Positions 34,404-42,602 of a DNA stretch of 64,000 bases are shown piece after piece. The translations under genes and the position numbers were made by a program. Source of the stretch: Nonomuraea roseoviolacea subsp. carminata (GTDB lineage: Bacteria; Actinomycetota; Actinomycetes; Streptosporangiales; Streptosporangiaceae); the NCBI RefSeq assembly GCF_024172185.1, contig NZ_JAMZEC010000001.1, positions 6,851,001-6,915,000 of the forward strand. The letters run 5' to 3'. The notes beneath the pieces were generated by a model. That model was not told where the DNA came from. It did no database searches and saw only the letters and a program-made list of their open reading frames with translations. Each line of letters begins with the position of its first letter. Position 1 is the first letter of the stretch.

Positions 34404-35579
34404 TCAGGTGAGGGGGATGCGGACGTGGAGACGGAAGCCGCCGCCCTCGGGGCGTTCACCGGCGGTGATCGTGCCGCCCAGGGCGGCGGCGCGCTCCGAC
34501 AGCCCCACCAGCCCGTTGCCCCCGCCCGCCCGGCTCGGCCCGGCCGACGCGCCCGGCCCGGCCGACGCGCCCGGCCCGGTCGATCCGCTCCGCCCATCGG
34601 ACGCGGCGGGCCCGTCCGGCTGGGCCGGGCCCTCGCCGTCGTCGCGGATCTCGACCCCCGCCGAACGCTCGTCCAGGGTCAGCGTGATGGAGCAGGTCCG
34701 GGCCCTGCTGTGGCGCAGGATGTTCGTGACGCCCTCCCGTACGGTCCAGGCCAGCAGTCCCTCCACCGGCACCGGCAGGTCCCAGGTGTCCGGCATCGTC
34801 ACTTCGCACGGGATGTCCGCCGAGCGGGTCGCCGAGACCGCCCCCGAGAGCTCCGCGGCCAGGGTCGGCTGCCTGTAGTTGGTGACGGCCTGCCGCACCT
34901 CCGCCAGAGCCCGGCGGACCACGGCGTCGATGTCGGCCAGTTCGGTCTCCGCCCGTCCGGGATCGACGGCCACGAGCCTGCGGGTCAGCTCCGTCTTCAC
35001 GGCCACCACCGAGAGGCTGTGGCCGACGAGGTCGTGCAGGTCGCGGGCGATGCGGTTGCGTTCCTCGACCACGGCGAGCCGGGCCAGCTCGCGCCGCGTC
35101 TCCCGTAACTCCTCGATCAGGTCGGCGGTCCGCCGGCCCTGGGCGGCGAACAGGCCCGGCAGCAGCACGAACGCCCCCAGCACGACCACCACGCTCGGAT
35201 CGGCGCGATGGGCCAGCGCCAGCAGGCACGCCGCCGCCGTGATGCCGGCCACCTCCTTGCCGCGCAACCGCCAGCCGGCGATCCGGGTCGCCCACGTGGC
35301 GAGGACCATCCAGTGCCAGCCCGCCCACGCCTCCAGCGTCAGCGCGGCCGCGACGAGCGCCACGTACCAGTGGCGTTCGGGACGGGCCCTGGCCAGGCCG
35401 CCGAGCGCGACGACGCCGAGCGCCCACGGCACGGCGAGGACCTGGCTCCACAGCGGCGGCCGCAGGGCGACGTGGTAGAGCACCGCCAGGCAGGTCGCCA
35501 GCAGCATGAGCAGCGACCGGACGTCGTAGAGCCCGGCGAGCGAGGCTCGCCGGGCCCTCCATCGGCTCAGCAGGCTCAT
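34404..35579 (-). CDS. Sensor histidine kinase, DesK/HPK7 type
   Basis: A 391-residue membrane kinase with about five hydrophobic helices (residues 20-160). The DHp motif RNRIARDLHDLVGHSLSVVAVK carries the phosphorylated His, and a HATPase domain has the N-box EGVTNILRHS and G-box DDGEGP. The ATP lid contains an inserted Gly/Ala/Ser/Pro stretch with repeats (about residues 325-360) before GGNGLVGLSERA. The start overlaps the upstream permease stop by four bases. It works with the response regulator at 33526. Confidence 0.9.
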   Translation of the reverse strand: MSLLSRWRARRASLAGLYDVRSLLMLLATCLAVLYHVALRPPLWSQVLAVPWALGVVALGGLARARPERHWYVALVAAALTLEAWAGWHWMVLATWATRIAGWRLRGKEVAGITAAACLLALAHRADPSVVVVLGAFVLLPGLFAAQGRRTADLIEELRETRRELARLAVVEERNRIARDLHDLVGHSLSVVAVKTELTRRLVAVDPGRAETELADIDAVVRRALAEVRQAVTNYRQPTLAAELSGAVSATRSADIPCEVTMPDTWDLPVPVEGLLAWTVREGVTNILRHSRARTCSITLTLDERSAGVEIRDDGEGPAQPDGPAASDGRSGSTGPGASAGPGASAGPSRAGGGNGLVGLSERAAALGGTITAGERPEGGGFRLHVRIPLT

Positions 35580-36277
35580 CGGGCGTGGGACTCGCGCCGC
35601 CACAGGGCCAGGGCCGCGGCCCCGGCGACGAGCGCCCAGGCGCCGAGCACCGCCAGGCCCGTCGCCGACGGCCCGTGCCCGCCGACGATCGCGAAACCGG
35701 CCTGGGCGAGGTTGTAGGTCGGCAGGTAGTGCCGGATCTGCTCCAGCGCGTACGGCATGGTGCCGGACCCGATGAGGCCGCCCAGCGCGGCCAGCGCGAA
35801 GAACACCACCACGATGCCGATCTGGGCGCTCTTGCCCTTCAGCGTCAGGCCCAGGGACAGGCCGAGCAGCGCGAACGGCAGCGAGCCGAGCAGCAGCAGG
35901 CCGAGCAGCGCCGCCCACCGGCCGGCGGACAGGTGGACGTGTCCCGCGGTCACCGCGGCGACCGTCACGCCGGCGACACCGGGCACGATCATCAGCACAC
36001 CCTGGACGATCTTCCCGGCCAGCCAGTGGCGGTCGGCCAGCGGGGTGACCTTGAGCTGGCGCAGCCAGCCCCGCATCCGGTCCTCGGCGACGCCGCCGCC
36101 GGAGCCGATCAGGCCGCCCGCCGCGGCGGCGTACACGGTCATGGCGACCATGGCGAGCGCCGAGTCGGACGTCCGGCCGTAGATCAGGTACAGGCCGACG
36201 GGCGTGACGACGAGGAAGAGGAGGTACTTGACATTGCGAAGAGCTCTGAAGACCTCGAACCGCACGAAGCTGAACAT
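35576..36277 (-). CDS. ABC-2 type exporter permease
   Basis: A 233-residue permease with six hydrophobic segments (first at about residues 18-36). It resembles the DrrB/NatB-like permeases found with DesKR systems. ATG 36277 has GGAAGG upstream. It sits between the ATPase gene and the kinase gene in one operon. Exported substrate is unknown; antibiotic or lipid export is the usual role of such sets. Confidence 0.83.
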   Translation of the reverse strand: MFSFVRFEVFRALRNVKYLLFLVVTPVGLYLIYGRTSDSALAMVAMTVYAAAAGGLIGSGGGVAEDRMRGWLRQLKVTPLADRHWLAGKIVQGVLMIVPGVAGVTVAAVTAGHVHLSAGRWAALLGLLLLGSLPFALLGLSLGLTLKGKSAQIGIVVVFFALAALGGLIGSGTMPYALEQIRHYLPTYNLAQAGFAIVGGHGPSATGLAVLGAWALVAGAAALALWRRESHAR

Positions 36278-36336
36278 TACGCACTCTGCCTTCCGGACGT
36301 AAGGGGATCTTGGGGGAGAGGGGCGGGACGGCGGCG

Positions 36337-37215
36337 TCAGTTCCGCGCCGAGGTGAGCTTGATGAGGGCGTCCTCCAGGTCGGCGCCGGTGACGTGCAGG
36401 TCGCGCACGCCGCCGATCGAGGAGTACAGCGCCGCGACGGCGCGGTCGGCGTCGCCCGCCCGGAGGGTGACGTCGTCGCCGTGGACCTCGACCTCCAGCA
36501 CGCCGGGCAGGGCGAGCAGCCGCGCCGGGTCGGGGGAGTCGAGCACGCACCGGATGGTCCTGGCGCCCGCCATGGCCTTGATGGTCGAGGGGGTGCCGCT
36601 GGCGACGACCTTGCCGCCGGCCATCACGATGACCCGGTCGGCGTGGGCGTCGGCCTCCTCCAGGTAGTGGGTGGCGAACACCGTGGTCGTCCCGCTCGCG
36701 CGGACCGCGGTCCAGAACGCCCGCCGGGACTCCACGTCCATGGCGACCGTCGGCTCGTCGAGGAAGAGCAGCTCCGGCTGTCCGGCCATGGCGACCGCGA
36801 AGCGCACCCGCTGGGCCTGGCCGCCGGACAGCTCGTCGCACCCGCGCCGGGCGAGGCTGGTGAGGCCGGCCAGCTCCAGCACCTCGGCGACCGCGCGCCT
36901 GCCGCCGTGGAGCCGGACGGCCAGCGTGACGACGTCGGCGACGGAGGTGTCGGCGGGCAGCCCGCCCGACTGGAGCATCGCGCCGACCCGGCCCTGGGCC
37001 ACCGCCCGGCCCGGCTCGGTGCCGAGGACGCCGATCGTGCCGCGGTCGGGCTTGGCCAGCCCCAGCATGAGGTCCACGGAGGTGGACTTGCCCGCGCCGT
37101 TGGGGCCCAGCAGCGCCACGGTCTCGCCCTGGGCCACGTGGAAGGTGACGTCGTCGAGGGCGCGCACCCGTCCGTAGCTCTTGCTGACTCCGGTGAAGGT
37201 CACGGTGTTCGTCAT
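36337..37215 (-). CDS. ABC-2 type exporter ATP-binding protein
   Basis: A 292-residue ABC ATPase of the DrrA/CcmA type. Walker A is LLGPNGAGKST, signature ELSGGQAQRVRFAVAM, Walker B LLFLDEPTVAMD, and switch His in FATHYLEEAD. A C-terminal DrrA-like extension follows (about residues 215-292). It heads the ATPase-permease-kinase-regulator operon. Confidence 0.88.
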   Translation of the reverse strand: MTNTVTFTGVSKSYGRVRALDDVTFHVAQGETVALLGPNGAGKSTSVDLMLGLAKPDRGTIGVLGTEPGRAVAQGRVGAMLQSGGLPADTSVADVVTLAVRLHGGRRAVAEVLELAGLTSLARRGCDELSGGQAQRVRFAVAMAGQPELLFLDEPTVAMDVESRRAFWTAVRASGTTTVFATHYLEEADAHADRVIVMAGGKVVASGTPSTIKAMAGARTIRCVLDSPDPARLLALPGVLEVEVHGDDVTLRAGDADRAVAALYSSIGGVRDLHVTGADLEDALIKLTSARN

Positions 37216-37382
37216 GTCTTCGACGGTAGGTCCGCGATCTTCCCCGGATAAGTGTCCCCGGTCGTGACCTGACCCATGACGACCGTCACGGACGTCCCCC
37301 TGACGCGGAGGATCGCCGCAGGTCAGGAGCCTGGCGATGCCGCGGCCTGGGACACGGCGAATCCCGGGGGCCGCCCCGGACC

Positions 37383-37574
37383 TCAGGCGAGGGCGGCCCC
37401 CGGGTGTCTCGTGAGTCGGCGGGGCGGACGTCAGGCGAGGGCGGCCCCGGGGTGTCTCGTGAGTCGGCGGGGCGGACGTCAGGCGAGGGCGGCCCCCGGG
37501 TGTCTCGTGAGTCGGCGGGGCGGACGTCAGGCGAGGGCGGCCCCGGGGTGTCTCGTGAGTCGGCGGGGTGGGTG
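37383..37574 (-). repeat. Four 48-bp tandem repeats copying the end of the HAD gene
   Basis: Copies start at 37383, 37431, 37479 and 37527 with exact 48-bp spacing and few changes. Each begins (plus strand) TCAGGCGAGGGCGGCC, almost identical to TCAGTCGAGGGCGGCG, which is the stop codon and last codons of the HAD gene at 37575. The gene end therefore looks like the progenitor unit of the array. There are no spacers, so it is not CRISPR. Confidence 0.9.
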
Positions 37575-38213
37575 TCAGTCGAGGGCGGCGACGAGGCCCG
37601 GCAGGACAGCGGGGTCGTCGAACAGGCCCGTGGCGCCCAGCCCGGACAGGCGCTCCGGAGGCGTGAGCCCTCCCGTGAACGCCAGGCAGCGCATGCCCGC
37701 CGCCCGCGCGGCCCGCACCCCGAAGGGGCTGTCCTCCACCACCACGCACCGCTCCGGCGGGGTCCCCATGGTGGCGGCGGCGTGCAGGAACAGGTCCGGG
37801 GCCGGCTTGCCCCGGGCGACGTCCTCGGCGCTGAAGACGAGGCCGGCGAAGCGCGTGGCCAGGCCGGTCAGCCGCAGGCTGCGCGCGATCTTGGCGTGGC
37901 CGCCGTTCGAGGCGACGCACGCGGGCACGGTCAGGCCCTCCAGCGCCTCGGGCATGCCCGGCACCGGCGTCAGCTCGGCCTCCATGGCCGCGTCGTGCTC
38001 CTCGGCCAGCCGTTCCCGCCAGCCCGGCGGGACGTTCCTGCCCACCTCGCGCCACCAGTGCTCGTCACTGCACCCCACGAACCGGGCGGCGTACTCGCGC
38101 TCGTCGATCTCCCACCCCAGGCGGCGCAGCGCCGCCGTGCCGACGCGGACCGAGATGCGCTCGCTGTCCACCAGCACGCCGTCGCAGTCCAGGATCACCA
38201 GCTCGACGGGCAA
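37575..38213 (-). CDS. HAD-family phosphatase (beta-phosphoglucomutase-like)
   Basis: A 212-residue HAD hydrolase of subfamily IA. Motif I is ILDCDGVLVDSE with nucleophile Asp, motif II CVASNGG, motif III Lys in GKPAPDLF and motif IV VVVEDSPFGVRAA. It probably dephosphorylates a sugar phosphate. Start choice is uncertain: TTG 38213 follows GGAGGAGG, while GTG 38228 would add five residues. It lies just after the frlB-like gene on the same strand but beyond a strong hairpin. Its last codons are copied in the 48-bp array that follows. Confidence 0.83.
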   Translation of the reverse strand: MPVELVILDCDGVLVDSERISVRVGTAALRRLGWEIDEREYAARFVGCSDEHWWREVGRNVPPGWRERLAEEHDAAMEAELTPVPGMPEALEGLTVPACVASNGGHAKIARSLRLTGLATRFAGLVFSAEDVARGKPAPDLFLHAAATMGTPPERCVVVEDSPFGVRAARAAGMRCLAFTGGLTPPERLSGLGATGLFDDPAVLPGLVAALD

Positions 38214-38247
38214 ACCTCCTCCTCTCACGGCAGTGCCCTGTCATGGC

Positions 38248-38279
38248 GGTCCCCCCGCCGGAGCTCCGGCGGGGGGACC
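38248..38279. terminator. Perfect 32-bp palindrome, hairpin terminator
   Basis: Sixteen bases starting GGTCCCCCCGCC are followed immediately by their exact complement, centred on GAGCTC. It stands 20 bases after the stop of the frlB-like gene and should end its transcript. Confidence 0.75.
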
Positions 38280-38299
38280 GTACCGGCCCGCGTACGGGA

Positions 38300-39301
38300 T
38301 CAGTAGTCGACCTTGAACATGTAGTTGCGCTTGTCCAGGTCGTGGCCGCGCACGGCCTCGTAGTGACGGGCGACCCGGTCCATCAGCACGGCGATCGCCA
38401 GCGGCGAGAACTCGCCGCGCAGCTCCGCCGGGATGCCCGGCAGGGTCAGGTTCTTCGTGTCGATGTGGAAGGTCTTCTTGCTGGCGTACGTGTCGAGGAA
38501 CCGCTTGGCCCGCTCGGCCATGGGCCGCGACGGGTCCTCGCCGAGCAGGTTGATGACGGCCACGTCGTCGTTGACGACCTCGAACGCGCCCTGGAAGAAC
38601 TCGCCCGAGTTGAAGCCCGCCGCGTGCTTCCACTGCATCTCCTGCAGGAAGCACATGGCCAGCCCGTACGCCCAGTTGAAGCTGGGGCCGGAGCCGAGGA
38701 CGTAGGTGATGGGCTCGTCCTTGAGCGTCTCGGCGACGATCCGGGCCCGCTCCTCGTGCTCCTGGGCGGCCGACAGCAGGGCCTCGGGCAGCGCCTCCAG
38801 AGCCTGGTCGAGCAGCGCCCAGTCACGCTCGACGCCGGTCTGCCGCATGACGGCGTACGCGGCGAGCTGCAGGAACAGGTCGCTCTGGCCGGTGAAGGCG
38901 ACGTTGGCCGCCTCGGCCAGCGGGCCGCCGTCCTTGCTCACGATGGCGACGGTGGCGCCGGTGCTGCGGGCGTACTGGGCGGCGGCCACGGTCTCCTTGG
39001 TCTTGCCCGTGTAGGAGGCCAGGAACACCAGGGAGCCCTCGCCGAGCCGCTTGGTGCGGCCGGTGTTCAGCTCGTCGCTCTGCAGCTTGTAGACGGGGAC
39101 GGTGTCCTCGCGCTCCAGCAGGTAGTGGCCGGGGTAGGCGGCGATGAGCGAGCCGCCCGCGCCCACGAAGAACACGTTGCGCAGGCCCTTCGAGACGGCC
39201 TCCGCGACGAGCTCCTCCAGCTGGGGGCGCTGGGCGATGGTGTTGCGCGCCTTCTCCGTCAGGTCGGACTCGATGGGCTTGAGCGGCAGCTGGTCGGTCA
39301 C
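38300..39301 (-). CDS. frlB: SIS-domain fructosamine-6-phosphate deglycase-like protein (FrlB)
   Basis: A 333-residue protein with two SIS domains. The first has FFVGAGGSLIAAY and ASYTGKTKETV; the second has VLGSGPSFNWAYG and FNSGEFFQGAFEV, the position of the catalytic Glu in FrlB-type deglycases. The C-terminus DKRNYMFKVDY resembles the end of FrlB. It should split a fructosamine 6-phosphate into glucose 6-phosphate and the amine. It stands alone 7 kb from the kinase/transport operon but has the same promoter-operator design. GTG 39301 has a GGAGAG site. Confidence 0.72.
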   Translation of the reverse strand: MTDQLPLKPIESDLTEKARNTIAQRPQLEELVAEAVSKGLRNVFFVGAGGSLIAAYPGHYLLEREDTVPVYKLQSDELNTGRTKRLGEGSLVFLASYTGKTKETVAAAQYARSTGATVAIVSKDGGPLAEAANVAFTGQSDLFLQLAAYAVMRQTGVERDWALLDQALEALPEALLSAAQEHEERARIVAETLKDEPITYVLGSGPSFNWAYGLAMCFLQEMQWKHAAGFNSGEFFQGAFEVVNDDVAVINLLGEDPSRPMAERAKRFLDTYASKKTFHIDTKNLTLPGIPAELRGEFSPLAIAVLMDRVARHYEAVRGHDLDKRNYMFKVDY

Positions 39302-39327
39302 GATCTCTCCGTTCGCTTCTCAATGAA

Positions 39328-39386
39328 TTGAGAACGTTCTCAACGATGCGTTGGTAACGTTCTCACTCGAAGTGAGAGCCCGTCAA
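39328..39386 (-). promoter_or_regulatory. frlB promoter with two operators
   Basis: On the minus strand TTGACG (39386-39381) is followed by a 17-bp spacer and AGAACG, as at frlD. TGGTAACGTTCTCA (39352-39365) matches the frlD operator at 12 of 14 bases, and TTGAGAACGTTCTCAA (39328-39343) is a perfect copy. TCTCACT-CGA-AGTGAGA (39361-39377) overlaps the first. Confidence 0.72.
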
Positions 39387-39439
39387 GAGCCGGATCGGGG
39401 AGAAGGCGTGCTGGTAGCGTCAACGTATCAAATGGTGAG

Positions 39440-39823
39440 ACGCTCATTCAGATAATGAGACAAGGCCCCTCATGTCCCAAGCCGGAACGCTCGGCCGCCG
39501 CCGCGTCTCCCGGGTCGCCGTCGCGAGCTGCGGCACCGCGATCGAGTAGGGGTCGGGAGTTGCCTTCTGGTCGGAGAAGGTGGAGGTCTGTCGCTGAGGG
39601 AACTGGCCTTTCCTGGGGCGGAGCGCTTCTTATTCTCGAAGCGCCATGTGCGAGGCTCGGTGGCGCTCTCCAGGGTACGCTGCGAAGTTCGCGCTCCGCT
39701 CTCGCGTCGATGCCCGGTGGCGAAACTGTCTTGTCGGTCAAAGTGGGGCGGCGTGACGGTGTTTCTAACGGGGAATTGACGGTTCTGGGTGGGGGATGTA
39801 AAGCCGAGCCATAGAGTAGTCAC
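39440..39823. other. A/T-richer leader of the TnpB element
   Basis: This stretch shows no supportable gene and its base composition changes visibly from the flanking chromosome. It contains a perfect hairpin, GCGCTTC (39623-39629) with GAAGCGC (39638-39644), possibly a subterminal structure of the element, and TTGACG at 39776 as a possible -35 box for tnpB. The left boundary of the element is not resolved. Confidence 0.5.
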
Positions 39824-41146
39824 ATGACTTCGGGGCGTGTCATGGAGAAGCGACACTCTGGGTGCCGTACCCGTTTGGCGCTGACTCCTGTGCAGAGCCG
39901 GATCCTCGACGATCAGGCTCACGCGGCCCGCACCATGTGGAACCTCCTGCATGACTGGTGGCTGATGCTTCCGCAGGACAAGCGGTCTCTCGCGGCAGCC
40001 GACGCCGCGATACGCCAGGCTCGTAGAGATATCGACTGGCTTGCCGTCCTGCCCGCTCAGGCCGCCCAAGCGGTACTCAAGACCTATTTCCGGGCGTGGA
40101 AGAACTGCTGGGAAGGTCGGGCTGGCGAGCCGAACTACAAAGCCCGCGGCCGCACGGTGATGAGCGTGGACATCCCCCAGGGCCGCGACCTTCAGATCGA
40201 GCGGGTGCACCGACGCTGGGGCATGGTGAACATCCCCAAAGTTGGCCGTGTGCGCTTTCGTTGGACCAGGGATTTACCAGTGGGAAAGAAGGCGGACGCT
40301 GATAACCGGATCACTGGGGCCAGGTTGGTCAAAGATGCGCTCGGCTGGCACATCGCCTTGCGCGTCCAGACCGTCGAGCCCGCGCCCGAACCGCACATCG
40401 GCCCCGAGGTCGGCATCGATGCAGGGGTGCGCATCCCACTCGCCTTATCCGATGGTCGCCACCAGCATCACGGCCGACCGGCCCACCTTCCGGACGGCTC
40501 AGCTGACCGGGACAAGTGGCTGAGTACCGCAGAGAAAGCCAAGCTGCTCCGGTTGGAGCGGCGGGCCGCCCACCGCAGGAGCAGCCGCATACCCGGCCAT
40601 CGCACATCGAACCGGCTCAAGCGGACCTATGACCAGATCGCTGCCCTTCGTGCGAGAGCCAAGCACAGGGCGATCGACTGGCAGCACCAGACGACCACCC
40701 GCCTGGCCAGAACCTATGGCGTGATCGTGGTGGAGCAACTGGACGTCGCGAACATGACCAAGAGCGCCCGTGGCACCGTCGACCAGCCCGGAAAGAACGT
40801 CTCGCAGAAATCCGGCTTGAACCGTTGCATCAGTCAGGAGGCATGGGGCCGTACTGTGACGATGCTGACGTACAAGACCGCTCGCAACGGTGGCACCTTG
40901 CACAAGGTTCCAGCTCCCGGTACTTCCCAACGCTGCTCGGCGTGCGGACTCATCACCCAGGGCAGCCGGAAGTCCCAGGCCATGTTCGTATGCGAGAACG
41001 AAAGCTGCGGTTGGTCCGGCAATGCCGACCAGAACGCGGCACGTAACATCTTGCATCTGTACCGGATGGGCCTCGCGCTCGTTCCGGCTGCCGGGAGGGC
41101 AGTCGTCAGGCGCGCTCGTCGCGTCAAGCCCACCGCCGCAAGGTAG
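39824..41146 (+). CDS. tnpB: TnpB, RNA-guided nuclease of an IS200/IS605 or IS607-type element
   Basis: A 440-residue TnpB of normal length. An N-terminal OrfB helix-turn-helix region (RLALTPVQSRILDDQAHAARTMWN) leads to a split RuvC domain with all three acidic residues: Asp199 in GIDAG, Glu304 in VVEQLD and Asp402 in GNADQNAARN. The zinc ribbon is Cys371-x2-Cys374 and Cys390-x4-Cys395. The protein should therefore be active. ATG 39824 is taken; ATG 39842 is an alternative. No TnpA lies nearby, so the element cannot move by itself. Codon use is less G/C-ending than in neighbouring genes, a sign of transfer. Confidence 0.9.
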   Translation: MTSGRVMEKRHSGCRTRLALTPVQSRILDDQAHAARTMWNLLHDWWLMLPQDKRSLAAADAAIRQARRDIDWLAVLPAQAAQAVLKTYFRAWKNCWEGRAGEPNYKARGRTVMSVDIPQGRDLQIERVHRRWGMVNIPKVGRVRFRWTRDLPVGKKADADNRITGARLVKDALGWHIALRVQTVEPAPEPHIGPEVGIDAGVRIPLALSDGRHQHHGRPAHLPDGSADRDKWLSTAEKAKLLRLERRAAHRRSSRIPGHRTSNRLKRTYDQIAALRARAKHRAIDWQHQTTTRLARTYGVIVVEQLDVANMTKSARGTVDQPGKNVSQKSGLNRCISQEAWGRTVTMLTYKTARNGGTLHKVPAPGTSQRCSACGLITQGSRKSQAMFVCENESCGWSGNADQNAARNILHLYRMGLALVPAAGRAVVRRARRVKPTAAR

Positions 41147-41184
41147 GTGGGAATCTCCTGCTCCAGTCGGGAGAGCACTTCAAG
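41060..41184 (+). ncRNA. Probable omega-RNA and right end of the TnpB element
   Basis: TnpB guide RNAs come from the 3' end of tnpB and the element's right end. Just after the stop, GGAATCTCC is followed by a hairpin (TCTCC 41154-41158 with GGAGA 41170-41174) and then GCACTTCAAG (41174-41183). This layout is common at right ends of such elements. Sequence after about 41184 would act as guide. The 5' limit and exact boundary are estimates. Confidence 0.5.
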
Positions 41185-41284
41185 ACTTCTACGTCACGGC
41201 GGCGGCGCCGGTTCTTGGCGGTCTGCTGAGCTTACTGAACGGTTCTGTGCTACCCGAGGCCTTGATCGGCCCCTGGAGGACCGG

Positions 41285-42514
41285 TCAACAGGTCTCGTAG
41301 CCGGGGAACAGCAGTGACAGCTCGCGCGGATGAGCCGCGATCAGCCGCAGCTCGTCGTCGGTCAGCGGGCGGCCGGTCATCGCGTTGCAGAGCTGCACCA
41401 CCCGGAACGCCAGGTCCTCGTCCCGCACCTCGGCGCCCAGGCCCTCCATGACGTGACGGAACCCCGCCTTGCCGCCGTACTCGCCGGTCAGCACGACCCG
41501 GCCGGCGCGGTCGTGCCAGTCCGCCGGGAACGGGCCGAGCGTCGTCTCGTCGTACAGCTCGTAGTTGCCGTGGTCCTTCAGCGCGCCGTCGGCGTGGATG
41601 CCGCTCTCGTGGGCGAAGGCGTTGCGTCCCACACCCACCTGGTTGTACGGCAGCGGCTGCCCGAACGCGTACGACGCCCACAGCCCGAACCGGCGCGCCC
41701 ACGACAGGTCCAGCGGATCGCCGATCTCGGCGTCCTTGGCCTCGAGGCCGAACCCGTGCCGGAAGGCGAGGATCGTGGACAGCAGGTCGGCGTTGCCGGA
41801 GCGCTCGCCGATGCCGTTGACGCAGGTGTTGACCCACGCGTCCTGACCGGCCTCCAGGTCGCCGAGGGCTCCGGAGACGGAGTTGGCCACGGCCATCCCG
41901 AGGTCGTTGTGGCAGTGCGTCTCGACCGGCATGCCGGTGGCCGAGGCCAGCTCCGCGAACCGCTCCCGGATGCGGCCGGGCGTGTCGCCGCCGATCGTGT
42001 CGCAGTACCGTACGCGGTCGGCGCCCGCCTCCTTGGCGGCCAGCGCGAACTCCACCAGGAACCCGGTGTCCGTGCGCGACCCGTCCTCCGCGTTGACGCC
42101 GACCGTCTCGGCGCCCGCGTCCTTGGCGGCGCGGACGGCGGCGGTCATCTCCCGCACGATCGCGTCGCGGTCGAGCCGGCCGCGGAACTTGTTCTGGATC
42201 ATGTAGTCGGACGTCGAGATGGACAGGTTGTAGTGCCGCAGGCCCAGGGGCGCCGCGCGCTCCACGTCCGCCGCGACGCCCCGGCACCAGCCGGACAGCC
42301 GCAGCCCGCCGAACGCCCCGGCCTCGGCCAGCGCCACCTGCGCCCGGACGTACGGGACCTCGTGGAACAGGAACGGGAAGCCGATCTCGGACTGCGCCAC
42401 GCCGAGCTTGGCCAAGTAGAAGTTGACCATGGTCTTGCCGAACTTGGACAGGCCGGTGCGCGCGGTCTGCACGCCGTCCCGGTTGGTCACGTCGAGGAAG
42501 TGAATCTGAGGCAT
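41285..42514 (-). CDS. Homocitrate/isopropylmalate-synthase-family condensing enzyme
   Basis: A 409-residue DRE-TIM metallolyase. The metal and acetyl-CoA site motif is DVTNRDGVQ near residue 8 in place of the commoner DTTLRDGEQ. HCHNDLGMAVANS and the NGIGERSGNADL motif follow, plus FAHESGIHADG. The LeuA regulatory domain is absent. The motif set NRDGVQ...SISTSDYMIQNKFRG also resembles (Re)-citrate synthases, so citrate, homocitrate or isopropylmalate formation are all possible. ATG 42514 has GTGAGGAC before it. It is divergent from the HTH-citrate synthase; the shared 90-bp region holds a palindrome. Confidence 0.75.
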   Translation of the reverse strand: MPQIHFLDVTNRDGVQTARTGLSKFGKTMVNFYLAKLGVAQSEIGFPFLFHEVPYVRAQVALAEAGAFGGLRLSGWCRGVAADVERAAPLGLRHYNLSISTSDYMIQNKFRGRLDRDAIVREMTAAVRAAKDAGAETVGVNAEDGSRTDTGFLVEFALAAKEAGADRVRYCDTIGGDTPGRIRERFAELASATGMPVETHCHNDLGMAVANSVSGALGDLEAGQDAWVNTCVNGIGERSGNADLLSTILAFRHGFGLEAKDAEIGDPLDLSWARRFGLWASYAFGQPLPYNQVGVGRNAFAHESGIHADGALKDHGNYELYDETTLGPFPADWHDRAGRVVLTGEYGGKAGFRHVMEGLGAEVRDEDLAFRVVQLCNAMTGRPLTDDELRLIAAHPRELSLLFPGYETC

Positions 42515-42545
42515 GTCCTCACGTTGACACGCGTTTTCAATGTGT

Positions 42546-42557
42546 ATCAATATTGAT
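42546..42557. promoter_or_regulatory. Palindrome between divergent condensing-enzyme genes
   Basis: ATCAATATTGAT is a perfect 12-bp palindrome in an unusually A/T-rich 50-bp stretch between the two start codons. It is a candidate operator, possibly for the helix-turn-helix of the citrate-synthase-like protein itself. Confidence 0.5.
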
Positions 42558-42602
42558 TTTCATCAACACTAACTGAGTGCTTATGTGGTTGGGAGCGGGG
42601 AC

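Noticed and set aside
37383..37574. Possible CRISPR array
   Set aside because: The copies are directly tandem with no spacers and no cas genes are near. The unit derives from the adjacent gene end.
36337..38055. Fusion of the ABC-2 ATPase with upstream sequence through the repeat array
   Set aside because: The frame is open only because the 48-bp unit lacks a stop in it. The ATPase has a normal ATG at 37215 with the usual N-terminus.
37404..38306. Plus-strand open frame with 16-residue repeats over the 48-bp array and HAD gene
   Set aside because: The repeat has a period divisible by three, so any frame free of stops stays open. The continuing part is antisense to a well-motifed HAD gene and has no ribosome site.
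39448..40210. Minus-strand open frames upstream of and across the start of tnpB
   Set aside because: They are antisense to tnpB or its leader, have no family motifs and no ribosome site.
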